Positions 33,601 to 42,909 are shown, counted from the stretch's first letter. The stretch: DNA of 64,000 nt from Psychroflexus longus (GCF_020164595.1 NZ_JAIQZE010000003.1:1-64000); one strand, 5' to 3'. A program made the numbers and translations. Notes: generated by a model not told the origin, from the sequence alone.

Positions 33601-34515
33601 ATGGATTATCAAGCGATTTTAAATATCCTTCAGAAGGAATTTACGCCCAAAGAAGGAATGGGAAAAGTAGCTAGTTATATTCCAGAACTATCCAAAGTTG
33701 ATCCACTTAAATTTGGAATTTACCTTTTTTGCCAAGATGGATCTTCATTTGAATTTGGTGATAGCCAGGAAAGGTTTTCAATTCAAAGTATTTCGAAAGT
33801 TTTCACGCTTACTATCGCCAAGGAATTGTTGGGTAAAGATTTATGGGAAAGAGTAGACGTTGAGCCTTCCGGCACACCTTTCAACTCCCTTACAGAGCTG
33901 GAAAGAGAAAAAGGTATTCCGCGTAATCCTTTTATAAATGCAGGCTCTATTGTTGTAGCAGATGCATTGCTTAGCGTATTGGAAGATCCTAAAGAAGACC
34001 TTTTGATGTTTGTGCGCAAGCTCTGTGGAGACAATGATATACATTTCGATAAGGCTGTAGCCAAAAGCGAAAAAAAGCATGGTTATCGCAATAAAGCTTT
34101 AGTCAATTATATGAAATCTCTGGGTAATATTTCCAACGATACCGAGAAAATTCTTGATTTCTATTTTTATCAATGTTCAATTGCCATGACTTGCGAGCAA
34201 CTATCCAAAGCCTTTATGCTGTTTGCAAATGAGGGAAAGCACTTTCAAACACAAGAGAAAGTAATCGATAGACAAAGTGTAAAACGTATCAATTCTATCA
34301 TGCAGACTTGCGGATTTTACGATGAGGCAGGGGAGTTCAGCTACAGAGTTGGATTGCCTGGAAAGAGTGGAGTAGGCGGAGGAATTGTGGCGGTACATCC
34401 AGAACAATATTCTGTAGCCGTCTGGAGTCCAATGCTCAATCAAAAAGGAAATTCAGCATTGGGAATGAAGGTTTTAGAAGAATTGACCACGCTCACAGGT
34501 TTGTCTATTTTTTAA
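33601..34515 (+). CDS. glsA: Glutaminase
   Basis: 304 residues, the usual length for the beta-lactamase-fold glutaminase. The catalytic SxxK is Ser63-Ile-Ser-Lys66 (IQSISKVF), with NPFINAGSIV and GLPGKSGVGGGIVA as further family blocks. It converts glutamine to glutamate and ammonia in the cytosol. Probably co-transcribed with pepE. Confidence 0.97.
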   Translation: MDYQAILNILQKEFTPKEGMGKVASYIPELSKVDPLKFGIYLFCQDGSSFEFGDSQERFSIQSISKVFTLTIAKELLGKDLWERVDVEPSGTPFNSLTELEREKGIPRNPFINAGSIVVADALLSVLEDPKEDLLMFVRKLCGDNDIHFDKAVAKSEKKHGYRNKALVNYMKSLGNISNDTEKILDFYFYQCSIAMTCEQLSKAFMLFANEGKHFQTQEKVIDRQSVKRINSIMQTCGFYDEAGEFSYRVGLPGKSGVGGGIVAVHPEQYSVAVWSPMLNQKGNSALGMKVLEELTTLTGLSIF

Positions 34516-34568
34516 AAATCTTATCTAAGTTTTAAAATTTTATATTTCGCAATTCAGAAAGAGTCCAG

Positions 34569-34576
34569 TATATTTG
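34569..34576 (+). promoter_or_regulatory. -7 promoter element directly before the tatA-like gene
   Basis: TATATTTG matches TAnnTTTG and ends only 4 bases before the ATG at 34581, so transcription would begin at or next to the start codon. Confidence 0.45.
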
Positions 34577-34580
34577 TAGC

Positions 34581-34883
34581 ATGATAAATTTACCTCTTTT
34601 TATTAGTGGTTCAGAAATAGCTTTTATCCTATTCATTTTGATAATGGTTTTTGGGGCTGATAAAATTCCTGAAATGGCCAGATTTTTTGGGAAAACCATG
34701 AAGTCGTTCCGACATGCTACAGATGAAATCAAAACTGAAATCACCAAGCAGAAAAAGGATCATAATTTAGATTTCGACATCAAAAAAGAAGTTGAAGACA
34801 GAACCAAAACTCTCGAGTCTAAAACTTCCAAGTTAAAAGATGAAGTGGAAGATGCTATTGGCCCTATTAAAAGAAGATTTTAA
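34581..34883 (+). CDS. tatA: TatA/TatB-like twin-arginine translocase protein
   Basis: 100 residues: one N-terminal membrane helix (about 12-27), the conserved FGADKIPEMARFFGK hinge and amphipathic helix, and a charged helical tail rich in Lys and Glu. This is the TatA/B family, the membrane component that forms the export path for folded proteins. The short N-terminus and long tail leave TatA versus TatB open. No tatC is nearby. The next gene starts at its stop. Confidence 0.9.
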   Translation: MINLPLFISGSEIAFILFILIMVFGADKIPEMARFFGKTMKSFRHATDEIKTEITKQKKDHNLDFDIKKEVEDRTKTLESKTSKLKDEVEDAIGPIKRRF

Positions 34884-35464
34884 TGGAATTAAATCCAACC
34901 CGATTGGATTGGGAGTTAATGGTTTTTTTGAATAATTCTAGTCCAGATATTCTAAACGCATTCTGGAGTTTTGTTACCTACACAGAAAATTGGATTCCCT
35001 TTTATGTATTTTTACTTGCCCTGTTTCTTTACAAGTCAGATCTCAAGAAAGGTTTAGTGAGAATCTTGTTTCTACTGTTAAGCGTTGGAGTCACTCATTT
35101 GATTACAGAATTAGTTAAACATCTGGTTGAAAGACCTCGACCCAATGCAACCGAGGAGATTTTGAATTCGATCAAGATTCTTTATGAACCTTCCAATTAT
35201 AGTTTCTTCTCGGGTCATGCTTCTACTTCTTTTGCAGCTACCATATTTATCTATTTACTTTTAAAGTCAAAATTCAAGTACCTCGGATTGATATTTATTT
35301 GGCCTATTTTGTTTTCCTTAAGCAGAATCTTTGTTGGGGTTCACTTTCCGAGCGATATCATAGTGGGTGGAGGTGTAGGGACTTTAATCGCTATATTATT
35401 TATTAAATTTTATTCCGATTCAAAAAGTAAATTACTGAGTGTAAGTAATCAAAACAATACTTAG
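34883..35464 (+). CDS. PAP2-family membrane phosphatase
   Basis: 193 residues with about five membrane spans. All three phosphatase signatures are present: Lys79...Arg84-Pro85 (KHLVERPRP), Ser110-Gly-His112 (SGHAST) and Arg148...His154...Asp158 (SRIFVGVHFPSD). Likely substrates are undecaprenyl diphosphate or phosphatidate/phosphatidylglycerol phosphate. Its last 33 bases overlap the end of the convergent transporter gene. Confidence 0.93.
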   Translation: MELNPTRLDWELMVFLNNSSPDILNAFWSFVTYTENWIPFYVFLLALFLYKSDLKKGLVRILFLLLSVGVTHLITELVKHLVERPRPNATEEILNSIKILYEPSNYSFFSGHASTSFAATIFIYLLLKSKFKYLGLIFIWPILFSLSRIFVGVHFPSDIIVGGGVGTLIAILFIKFYSDSKSKLLSVSNQNNT

Positions 35465-36307
35465 AATAGCAACTGCAATACCAACCCAATTTTTTCGAAT
35501 CATCCTTTCCTTGAAAAATAAAATTCCCAGGATTGTCGATAACAATACAATACTTACATTATTGATAATAAAAATACTTGAGCTGTCAAGACCTTCTATT
35601 CTTAGGGCCAGTATGAAAAAGTAGATTGAAAAGTAATTGGGAATACCGAGTAAAAAACCTCCAAGTAGATCTTTTCTTTTGAAGTTTGCCTTGTATTTAA
35701 ATTTTCTTATTCCAAACATTATAAGACCGGTGACGCAAGCAAAGAAAAAAGTGCTTGCTGAAAACAAGGAAATTTCATCATTTGGAACATAAGTATTTTC
35801 TAAAAATTTGATGCTGCTTTCAATAATTCCACTACCAATGAAGACCAATAATGGAAATATAAAATACTTCATATCAATGCTCAAGCCCTTCTTTTTCCTG
35901 ACTGATACCAAGTAGACCGAAATTAAAGCAGTTATAATCCCAATAATTTTTAGAAAGCCTAAAGATTCATTGTAATAGACGATCACAAAGATGACGGGAA
36001 TAGCGACACTCATTTTACTGGAGACAGAAACCACAGACATTCCTCCTTTCTGAGTCGTAATCACCATGAGCGTAAATACTAAAATAAACATAGCACCCAA
36101 AGCCATTGAGCCGTAAAACCAGTCTTTTGAAGTTGCCACCCAGATTCCTTCCAGGGAAACATTCCCCTGGATAATGATCCCCAAGACAAATGCTGTAAAA
36201 TAATTAACGATAAGTGCATTAAGTGTAGTGACCTTATATTTTCCAAAAAGCTTAAAGGCAATATAAATTGCACTTGAGGACAAAATACTCAAAATTAGCG
36301 CTATCAA
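35432..36307 (-). CDS. EamA/DMT-family transporter
   Basis: 291 residues in about ten hydrophobic segments arranged as two repeats of five, typical of EamA drug/metabolite transporters (GIITALISVYLVSVRKKKG near the middle, LSTILGILFFKERM near the C-terminus). Substrate unknown. It overlaps the HAD gene start region by 4 bases and the convergent PAP2 gene by 33 bases. Confidence 0.9.
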   Translation of the reverse strand: MIALILSILSSSAIYIAFKLFGKYKVTTLNALIVNYFTAFVLGIIIQGNVSLEGIWVATSKDWFYGSMALGAMFILVFTLMVITTQKGGMSVVSVSSKMSVAIPVIFVIVYYNESLGFLKIIGIITALISVYLVSVRKKKGLSIDMKYFIFPLLVFIGSGIIESSIKFLENTYVPNDEISLFSASTFFFACVTGLIMFGIRKFKYKANFKRKDLLGGFLLGIPNYFSIYFFILALRIEGLDSSSIFIINNVSIVLLSTILGILFFKERMIRKNWVGIAVAILSIVLITYTQ

Positions 36308-36912
36308 AATAAATCACTTTTTTTAGAAAACAATTCAGTGACCTCTTCTTGTCCAGCCTGTAAATGCCAGGTACGAATACCCAATTTTTGCGCCGTTAGC
36401 GTATGTTCCAAAGTATCGTCAACAAAAAGTGTTTCGTCCGGCTTCAAACCATTTTGATCCAAGACAAACTCAAAAATAGAAGCATCAGGCTTTCTAAAAT
36501 GAATTTCATGTGACAAATAAAATTGATCAAAGCATGAACGGAATTCTTCATAAACTGAAATATTTTCCTTCACCCAATTGATATGAAGTTCGTTTGTATT
36601 GCTGAGTAAAATCAACTTGAAATTTCCTTCCGCTTTTAATTTTTTCAAAAACTTTAATCTATGCTCGGGAAATTCTATCAAAATAGAATTCCATGCGGTT
36701 TTAAATGTTTCAGTAGTAAGTCTATTAAATCTTTTGGTGTAGCAGTGTATAAACTCAGCTGAAGAGACCATGCCTTTCTCGTAAGCATTATTAATCTTGA
36801 CAAGTTCAACGTCCAATTCAGAAATACCGTTTTCTTTCAAGTGCTTCCCAGTGGCCGATTTGTCAAGGGTAAGAAATACATCTCCAAAATCAAATACGAT
36901 GGTTTTAATCAT
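36304..36912 (-). CDS. HAD-family phosphatase
   Basis: About 202 residues from the ATG at 36912; the frame extends to a GTG at 36936 that I reject because the family begins with IKTIVFDFGDVFLTLD. Motif II is ILLSNTNELH, the Lys is in RKPDASIFEF, and the acidic motif is ETLFVDDTLEHT. This resembles YihX-type HAD phosphatases acting on sugar phosphates. It overlaps the end of ribD by 8 bases. Confidence 0.9.
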   Translation of the reverse strand: MIKTIVFDFGDVFLTLDKSATGKHLKENGISELDVELVKINNAYEKGMVSSAEFIHCYTKRFNRLTTETFKTAWNSILIEFPEHRLKFLKKLKAEGNFKLILLSNTNELHINWVKENISVYEEFRSCFDQFYLSHEIHFRKPDASIFEFVLDQNGLKPDETLFVDDTLEHTLTAQKLGIRTWHLQAGQEEVTELFSKKSDLF

Positions 36913-37948
36913 TATAGTAGTAATTGAGTTGATCACCTTCTATGTCAAAAGTTTCAGAAGCTTGTTTTTTAAAAACAGGACCTTTCACTCCAGTTTCAAT
37001 AGCATTTTGCCCGGTAAACACACGAGCTTCGTCCCATAAACCCGCATCTATAAAACTTTGCAGCGTTTTGCTGCCTCCTTCAATAATCAAAGATTGTAAC
37101 TCAAGATCATAAAGTTTTTTCAAAAGTTGAGGTAAAATGTCATTATCAAAATCTAGTTTCTCAAACCTAAGATGCTCACTATGTTTTGGACTTAATCCAT
37201 CCTGATGAAACACGATTGTAGGCTGCGACGAATCCATAACAGCAAGGTTTTCTTTAAGCTTAAGCGTTTTGTCAATTACCAACCGAACAGGGTTTTTGCC
37301 ATCCCAATGCCTTACATTCAGTCTCGGATTATCCATAAGAGTCGTTTGTGTTCCTACCAAAATACTTTGCTCTTCGCTTCTCCACTTGTGCACAAGTTGT
37401 TGAGAATAACTGTTAGTAATCCAGAAAATTTCATTTTTCTGCTGATCGACAGGAGCAATAAAATCAAGCTTGGTCTTTGCCCATTTCAAAATAATATAAG
37501 GTCTTTTTTTTCTGTGGAATGTAAAAAAACGCTTATTCAGCTTTTCACACTCGTCCTCACAGACGCCAACATTTACAATTCTTCCAGCCGCCAAAAGCTT
37601 TTTCACTCCCATTCCAGCAACCTTTGCAAAAGGGTCTATAGTACCTATGACGATGTTTGGAATCTTTTTATCGATAATAAGATCGCTGCAAGGAGGCGTT
37701 TTTCCAAAGTGACTACATGGCTCCAAAGTGACATAAAGTGTAGATTTTGATAATAAAGAGGGATCTTTCACGGCATTGATGGCACGTACTTCAGCATGAG
37801 CTTCTCCAGCTTGGATGTGCCAGCCTTCGCCTATTATTTTGTCTTCATGAACAATAACGCAACCCACCAATGGATTGGGGTAGGTGGTGCTCAGTCCATT
37901 TCTGGCCAATTCTAAACATCGTTTTATGTAAAATTCTTTAGTATTCAC
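36905..37948 (-). CDS. ribD: Bifunctional riboflavin biosynthesis deaminase/reductase
   Basis: 347 residues. The deaminase domain (1-145) holds the zinc site His51-Ala-Glu53 with Cys78 (EPCSH) and Cys87 (PPCSDL). The reductase domain (about 150-345) has LKWAKTKLDFIAP and ILVGTQTTLMDNPRLNVR. It performs the second and third steps of riboflavin synthesis. I see no FMN riboswitch upstream. It is first in the ribD - HAD - EamA group. Confidence 0.96.
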   Translation of the reverse strand: MNTKEFYIKRCLELARNGLSTTYPNPLVGCVIVHEDKIIGEGWHIQAGEAHAEVRAINAVKDPSLLSKSTLYVTLEPCSHFGKTPPCSDLIIDKKIPNIVIGTIDPFAKVAGMGVKKLLAAGRIVNVGVCEDECEKLNKRFFTFHRKKRPYIILKWAKTKLDFIAPVDQQKNEIFWITNSYSQQLVHKWRSEEQSILVGTQTTLMDNPRLNVRHWDGKNPVRLVIDKTLKLKENLAVMDSSQPTIVFHQDGLSPKHSEHLRFEKLDFDNDILPQLLKKLYDLELQSLIIEGGSKTLQSFIDAGLWDEARVFTGQNAIETGVKGPVFKKQASETFDIEGDQLNYYYND

Positions 37949-38093
37949 GGTGTAAAAATAGAAAAAGACTGAAGTTTACCACTTATAATCAAAGGGATTT
38001 TAAGGATTTATTGTTCCTTATTTTTTCTGAATTTGATATCAACAAGATTTTTAAAATTTTACGACAGATACACCTATAACTTTTTAATTCATT

Positions 38094-38101
38094 TAATTTT
38101 G
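38094..38101 (+). promoter_or_regulatory. -7 promoter element upstream of the GNAT-mgsA pair
   Basis: TAATTTTG matches TAnnTTTG and lies about 70 bases before the ATG at 38169. The rest of the 220-base space back to ribD holds only a weak TAAGGA/TCCTTA hairpin near 38000. Confidence 0.4.
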
Positions 38102-38168
38102 CGTGTGGTATTTAGTTCGGCTAAAACCAGTAAATTCAAATTAAACAAACTTTTCAACTGAAGCCAAC

Positions 38169-38654
38169 ATGACAGAAATTAAAATACGCCCAATCCAGAA
38201 AAAAGACAATCCAAAAGTCGCCGAAATGATTCGTTATGTATTGGTTGAACAAGGAGCACCAAAAGTTGGAACCGCATATGAAGACAAAACTTTGGATCAA
38301 CTTTTTGAAACATTTCAAAAAGAAAGAGCAGAGTATTTTGTATTGGTAGAAGGTGATAATATTTTGGGAAGTGCCGGCATTTCGCCGTTAGAAAATGGAG
38401 ATTCAGAAATTTGCGAATTGCAGAAAATGTATTTTGATCCAGAGGCCAGAGGCCGAGGTTTGGGAAGCCAAATGATGCAAAAGTGTCTGGATTTTGCAAG
38501 AAATCAAGGGTTTAAAGAATGCTATATTGAAACCTTGCCAAACATGAAGGCTGCTCAGAAACTTTATCTAAAGACTGGTTTCGAATACATTCCAGAAAGA
38601 ATAGGAGACACTGGCCATTATTCATGTACAGTTTTTATGAAGAAAATAATATAA
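38169..38654 (+). CDS. GNAT-family N-acetyltransferase
   Basis: 161 residues. The acetyl-CoA motif is MYFDPEARGRGLGSQMM, followed by ETLPNMKAAQKLYLKTGFEY, the usual GNAT C-terminal half. Substrate unknown. The methylglyoxal synthase gene begins 8 bases downstream, so they are probably co-transcribed. Confidence 0.92.
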   Translation: MTEIKIRPIQKKDNPKVAEMIRYVLVEQGAPKVGTAYEDKTLDQLFETFQKERAEYFVLVEGDNILGSAGISPLENGDSEICELQKMYFDPEARGRGLGSQMMQKCLDFARNQGFKECYIETLPNMKAAQKLYLKTGFEYIPERIGDTGHYSCTVFMKKII

Positions 38655-38662
38655 CCTGACAG

Positions 38663-39031
38663 ATGAAAAAAATCGCAATCATTGCTCACGATGGGAAAAA
38701 GCCAGAGATGGTAAATTTCATCAATAGAAATTTAGAAATGCTTAAAAAAGCAGAACTTGTTGCAACAGGAACTACTGGTAAGCATGTCGAAAACACAGGT
38801 CTGAAAACTGACAAAAAACTTTCAGGACCCATTGGTGGCGATGCGCAAATAGCAGCTTTGGCAGCTGAGAAAAAATTATCGATGATACTTTTCTTCAGAG
38901 ATCCACTTGGTAAGCATCCGCATGAACCAGACGTCCAGATGTTGATGAGGATTTGCGATGTACATAATATCCCAATTGCTACAAACCCTGCAACAGCTCA
39001 GCTTCTTCTGGACGCTTTTTTCAAAGATTAA
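38663..39031 (+). CDS. mgsA: Methylglyoxal synthase
   Basis: 122 residues matching MgsA throughout: IAIIAHDGKK, TGTTGKHVE, GPIGGDAQIAA with the catalytic Asp, FFRDPLGKHPHEPDV and IPIATNPATAQLLL. It turns dihydroxyacetone phosphate into methylglyoxal, relieving phosphate-starved glycolysis. Its end overlaps that of the convergent thioesterase gene by 4 bases. Confidence 0.97.
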   Translation: MKKIAIIAHDGKKPEMVNFINRNLEMLKKAELVATGTTGKHVENTGLKTDKKLSGPIGGDAQIAALAAEKKLSMILFFRDPLGKHPHEPDVQMLMRICDVHNIPIATNPATAQLLLDAFFKD

Positions 39032-39468
39032 TTTTTTGGAATAGTATTTTCAATTAAGGCCATAATATGTTCCGGACACCGCATAGGCTTTTTTGTGGCC
39101 ATGTTGACAAAAACCAAAGTGGTTTGACCTAGAGTGAGAAGTTCGTTATTTTGATTTTTGATGGTGTAATCAAAAATAATAGTCGCGCTAGGTAATTTAT
39201 TGAGGCTGACTTCTACATTTAAAATATCGCCAAATTTTGCGGGTTTCTTGTAATCTATTGTTAACCTACTCAAAGGTAACATTACGCCGCTATCTTCCAT
39301 TTTTTGATAATGCATCCCCATTAATCTTAACCAATCTACCCTGGCTTGTTCAAAATAAATTGGGTAAACTGAGTGATGAACGACGCCCATCTGGTCCGTT
39401 TCCGCATACCTTACTTCTATTGAGGAAGAGGTGGAAATAGGTCTTATATCTTTACTATTTTTGCTCAA
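39028..39468 (-). CDS. Acyl-CoA thioesterase (YbgC / 4-hydroxybenzoyl-CoA type)
   Basis: 146 residues, one hot-dog fold. The family motif is VRYAETDQMGVVHHSVYPIYFE, here split as YAETDQMGVVHHSVY with the active-site Asp, followed by EQARVDWLRLMG. It hydrolyses acyl-CoAs in the cytosol. It is divergent from dnaA, a neighbour pair I recall from other flavobacteria. Confidence 0.93.
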   Translation of the reverse strand: MSKNSKDIRPISTSSSIEVRYAETDQMGVVHHSVYPIYFEQARVDWLRLMGMHYQKMEDSGVMLPLSRLTIDYKKPAKFGDILNVEVSLNKLPSATIIFDYTIKNQNNELLTLGQTTLVFVNMATKKPMRCPEHIMALIENTIPKN

Positions 39469-39631
39469 AATTTATCATTTAACAACTCTTTAAGTATAGG
39501 CAGAAAAAACGAGAATTTCAACCCGAAATAGATTTTTTTATTAAAAAGTTTGTTCACATATTTGTCATCCCGATGAGGTAAAATTAGCTTCATCTGAATA
39601 TAATTTTAATACAAATACTTTAAGCTTAACT

Positions 39632-41062
39632 ATGTCAAAATCAGCAACTTCGGTTTGGGAAAACTGCCTTATTTTCATTAAGGACAACATCTCAGATCAA
39701 GCTTATAAAACTTGGTTTCAACCCATAAATGCTGTAAAACTCAATGATAATGCTTTAAGTATTCAAGTGCCTTCAAAATTCTTTTATGAATGGTTAGAAG
39801 AGCATTATGTTGACTTGTTGAAAGTTGCCCTTACCAAAGAACTAGGTAAGTCTGCAAAATTGGTTTATGTTATTCGAATGGAAAATGCCGAAGGGAACCG
39901 ACAGCCCTTCACAGAAAAAATTCCAAGTACCCAACGCTCCAGTGTTCATTCTCAATCTGTAGATTTTCCCTCCAGGCAGAAAAAACCAGAATTAAGAAAT
40001 CCTTTTGTGATTCCAGGAATTAGAAATTTAAAAATTGATTCCCAATTAAATTCAAATTATAATTTTGATAATTTTCTGGAAGGAACTTCCAATAGACTGG
40101 CTAGATCTGCTAGTCTTGCGGTCGCCAACAAGCCTGGTGGAACTTCCTTTAATCCACTGCTTATTTTTGGAGGAGTAGGACTTGGTAAAACTCACCTGGC
40201 ACACGCCATTGGTTTGCAGGTGAAGGATAAATTTCCAGAAAAAACGGTTCTTTACATATCCGCAGATAAATTTACTCAACAGCATATAGATGCTGTTTCC
40301 AAGAATAATAGAAATGATTTTATCCATTTCTATCAGATCATCGATGTTCTCATTGTCGACGACATTCAACTTATTTCAGGTAAAAAAGGAACTCAGGATG
40401 TGTTCTTTCATATTTTCAATCATTTGCATCAAAATGGGAAGCAAGTGATTTTGACCAGTGATAAAGCTCCTGTCGATATGCAGGATATTCAACAGCGCCT
40501 TTTATCAAGATTCAAGTGGGGACTTTCTGCAGAGCTTGAACAACCTGATTATAATACGCGTATAAAAATTATCAAAAATAAACTCTACAATGACGGAGTT
40601 GAAATGCCAGATGAGATTTTAGATTATGTAGCTTCAAGAATTACCAATAACATTCGTGAACTTGAAGGTGCTATTATCTCTCTCATTGCGCACTCCTCCT
40701 TCAGTAAGACAGAGATTACTATAGATCTTGCCGAGCAGATTGTAAAAAATTACGTAAAGAATAACAAAAAGCCAATATCTCTGGATGATATTCAGAATGT
40801 GGTAAGCGATTACTTTCATATTGAGATTGAAGAATTACAATCGAAGAGTAGAAAGCGAAATGTGGTTCAAGCTAGACAAATCGCTATGTACTTTGCCAAA
40901 GAAATCACTAAAACCTCGCTAACAAATATTGGCAGGCACATAGGCCAAAGAGACCACTCTACAGTTTTACATTCTTGTAAAATTGTTTCTAACTTACAGG
41001 AATCTGATAAGCAGTTTAGGAAATTCATTCAAGACTTAGAGATCAAATTCAAGCAGTTATGA
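39632..41062 (+). CDS. dnaA: Chromosomal replication initiator protein DnaA
   Basis: 476 residues in the usual four domains: an N-terminal oligomerisation domain (1-85), a variable linker (85-140), an AAA+ core with Walker A GGVGLGKTHLAHA (about 180-192) and Walker B VLIVDDIQ, and a C-terminal DNA-binding helix-turn-helix with the signature GQRDHSTVLHSCKIV. It opens the replication origin in its ATP form. The 163-base upstream space has at most one imperfect DnaA-box-like site (TTGTTCACA near 39550), so oriC is not clearly here. The phosphatase gene overlaps its stop by 4 bases. Confidence 0.98.
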   Translation: MSKSATSVWENCLIFIKDNISDQAYKTWFQPINAVKLNDNALSIQVPSKFFYEWLEEHYVDLLKVALTKELGKSAKLVYVIRMENAEGNRQPFTEKIPSTQRSSVHSQSVDFPSRQKKPELRNPFVIPGIRNLKIDSQLNSNYNFDNFLEGTSNRLARSASLAVANKPGGTSFNPLLIFGGVGLGKTHLAHAIGLQVKDKFPEKTVLYISADKFTQQHIDAVSKNNRNDFIHFYQIIDVLIVDDIQLISGKKGTQDVFFHIFNHLHQNGKQVILTSDKAPVDMQDIQQRLLSRFKWGLSAELEQPDYNTRIKIIKNKLYNDGVEMPDEILDYVASRITNNIRELEGAIISLIAHSSFSKTEITIDLAEQIVKNYVKNNKKPISLDDIQNVVSDYFHIEIEELQSKSRKRNVVQARQIAMYFAKEITKTSLTNIGRHIGQRDHSTVLHSCKIVSNLQESDKQFRKFIQDLEIKFKQL

Positions 41063-41517
41063 CCAAAATATTGATGGTGTGTTTAGGGAATATTTGCCGT
41101 TCGCCACTGGCGGAAGGAATTCTAAAGTCTAAGCTTGATTCATCAAAATTTGAAATCGATTCTGCCGGTACATCAGGTTATCATGAAAACGCGTTGCCGG
41201 ATCAGCGCTCTATTGATGTAGCCCAGAAAAATGGATTGGATATCACTGACCAAAGGAGCAGAAAGTTTACTAAAGAAGATTTTAAAATCTTTGATCATAT
41301 TTTTGTGATGGATACTTCAAATTATGAAGATGTTTTAAGTCTTGCAGAAACTCAGGAAGAAAGAGATAAAGTAAGCCTTATTCTGAATAAAATATTTCCT
41401 GGAGAAGATGAAAGCGTTCCAGATCCTTATCATAATTCAATGGATGGTTTCAATCAAGTTTATGCCATGCTAGAAGAATCATGCTCTGTGATAGCGAAGG
41501 AATTGCAGAAGTCTTAG
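41059..41517 (+). CDS. Low-molecular-weight protein-tyrosine phosphatase
   Basis: 152 residues. The P-loop CxxxxxR is Cys8-LGNIC-Arg14 followed by SP, and the acid loop is VPDPYHNS. It removes phosphate from tyrosine or possibly arginine in the cytosol. It overlaps dnaA by 4 bases and is followed by the methyltransferase gene, a conserved order in flavobacteria. Confidence 0.95.
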   Translation: MTKILMVCLGNICRSPLAEGILKSKLDSSKFEIDSAGTSGYHENALPDQRSIDVAQKNGLDITDQRSRKFTKEDFKIFDHIFVMDTSNYEDVLSLAETQEERDKVSLILNKIFPGEDESVPDPYHNSMDGFNQVYAMLEESCSVIAKELQKS

Positions 41518-41537
41518 CCTAAATAAAATTTCAATAA

Positions 41538-42257
41538 ATGGAAAATATTCAGAAAAAAGGTAAACTATATCTTATTCCAAATCGCCTTGGAGATTTACCG
41601 CCTTTAGAAGTGCTTCCTCTTTCCATTCGTAAAGTAATTAATGAAGTTGATCATTATATCGTTGAAAATGAAAAAGTAGCAAGACACTTTATAAAGAAAA
41701 TTGTTCCATCAAAATCTCAACCTAGTCTTGACTTTAAGCTCCTCAATAAATTTACTTCGGATCTGGAAATTCCAAATTTCTTAGACCCTTGTGAAGAAGG
41801 TATAAATATGGGACTGCTATCTGATGCAGGTTGTCCAGGAGTTGCAGACCCTGGCGCTCAAGTTGTTGCATTAGCTCATCAAAAGAATATTCAAGTGGTT
41901 CCATTGGTTGGACCTTCTTCTATTTTGCTGGCATTGATGTCCAGCGGCCTTAATGGCCAAAGTTTCACTTTTCATGGTTATCTACCTATCGATAATCAAG
42001 AGCGGAAGCATTTTGTAAAGAAAATCGAAAGAGCTTCCATAGAATTAAATCAGGCTCAGATTTTTATTGAAACGCCTTACAGAAACAATAAATTATTAAT
42101 CAGTTTGATTTCGACTCTTCAGGCTTCTACCAGAATAAGTGTAGCGGTAGACCTTACACTATCCACCGAGTTTATTAAAACTCAAACTGTATCAGAATGG
42201 AAAAAAACTTCCATAGATTTGCATAAAAGACCTGCCATTTTCTTAATTCAGGGCTAG
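41538..42257 (+). CDS. SAM-dependent methyltransferase, RsmI-like (tetrapyrrole methylase fold)
   Basis: 239 residues. GKLYLIPNRLGD at the start, LLSDAGCPGVADPGAQVV and PLVGPSSILLALMSSGLNG in the middle place it with RsmI, the 16S rRNA C1402 2'-O-methyltransferase. This is the shorter Bacteroidetes variant. FIETPYRNN is the second-half motif. Role in rRNA modification is inferred from the family. Confidence 0.88.
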   Translation: MENIQKKGKLYLIPNRLGDLPPLEVLPLSIRKVINEVDHYIVENEKVARHFIKKIVPSKSQPSLDFKLLNKFTSDLEIPNFLDPCEEGINMGLLSDAGCPGVADPGAQVVALAHQKNIQVVPLVGPSSILLALMSSGLNGQSFTFHGYLPIDNQERKHFVKKIERASIELNQAQIFIETPYRNNKLLISLISTLQASTRISVAVDLTLSTEFIKTQTVSEWKKTSIDLHKRPAIFLIQG

Positions 42258-42285
42258 AAGTAATTTTTATTCTCAAATTTTTTTA

Positions 42286-42909
42286 TTGGAAAAAGACGCT
42301 TACAAAACTATAGACCGACCTGGTCAAGAAATACTTTTCAAAGAAAAAGCAAGTAAATTTTTTGCCTATTCTTTTCCAGTCGATAAAGAAGATGAGGTTG
42401 AATCCGCGCTACTTGAATTGAAATCAAAACACAATAAAGCAGGGCATTTTTGCTATGCCTGGCAGATGGGTGAAAATTATGAGCATTTTAGAGTCAACGA
42501 TGATGGAGAGCCTTCCAATTCTGCGGGAATGCCTATTCTTGGTCAGTTACAAAATTTTGAGGTCACAAATATTTTGGTTGTTGTGGTTAGGTATTTTGGA
42601 GGTACCAAGCTTGGAGTTGGCGGATTGATTTCAGCTTATAAAACTGCTGCCAAAATGGCCTTGGAAAACAGTAAGATTATTTCCAAAACAATAAATCTCA
42701 ATTTTGAAGTGACTTGTGAGTATGATAAAATGAATCTGGTCATGAGACTGGTAAAAGAATACGATCTTGATATTATAGAACAAGATTTGAAACTAGATTG
42801 CCATTTTAAGATTGGCGTTAGAAAGAAAGATTTTGAAATGATTTACAAGAAATTTGAAGTTGTATTTGGTTTTGAAGTTTCTAGTAAATTTAAAGCTGAA
42901 GAAAAATGA
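42286..42909 (+). CDS. YigZ/IMPACT-family protein
   Basis: 207 residues. The start is a TTG at 42286, which gives the conserved beginning EKDAYKTIDRPGQE; no ATG serves. The family core is FFAYSFPV, DDGEPSNSAGMPILGQLQ and VVRYFGGTKLGVGGL. YigZ proteins are small IMPACT-type proteins, possibly ribosome-related, without an agreed function. The prmC start overlaps its stop by 4 bases. Confidence 0.92.
   Translation: MEKDAYKTIDRPGQEILFKEKASKFFAYSFPVDKEDEVESALLELKSKHNKAGHFCYAWQMGENYEHFRVNDDGEPSNSAGMPILGQLQNFEVTNILVVVVRYFGGTKLGVGGLISAYKTAAKMALENSKIISKTINLNFEVTCEYDKMNLVMRLVKEYDLDIIEQDLKLDCHFKIGVRKKDFEMIYKKFEVVFGFEVSSKFKAEEK

Noticed and set aside
34581-34883. A complete Tat export operon
   Set aside because: Only one TatA/B-type gene is present; no tatC lies nearby, so the system cannot be called complete here.
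37949-38168. FMN riboswitch upstream of ribD
   Set aside because: None of the conserved RFN-element blocks is visible in this AT-rich space; only a weak 6-bp hairpin is present.
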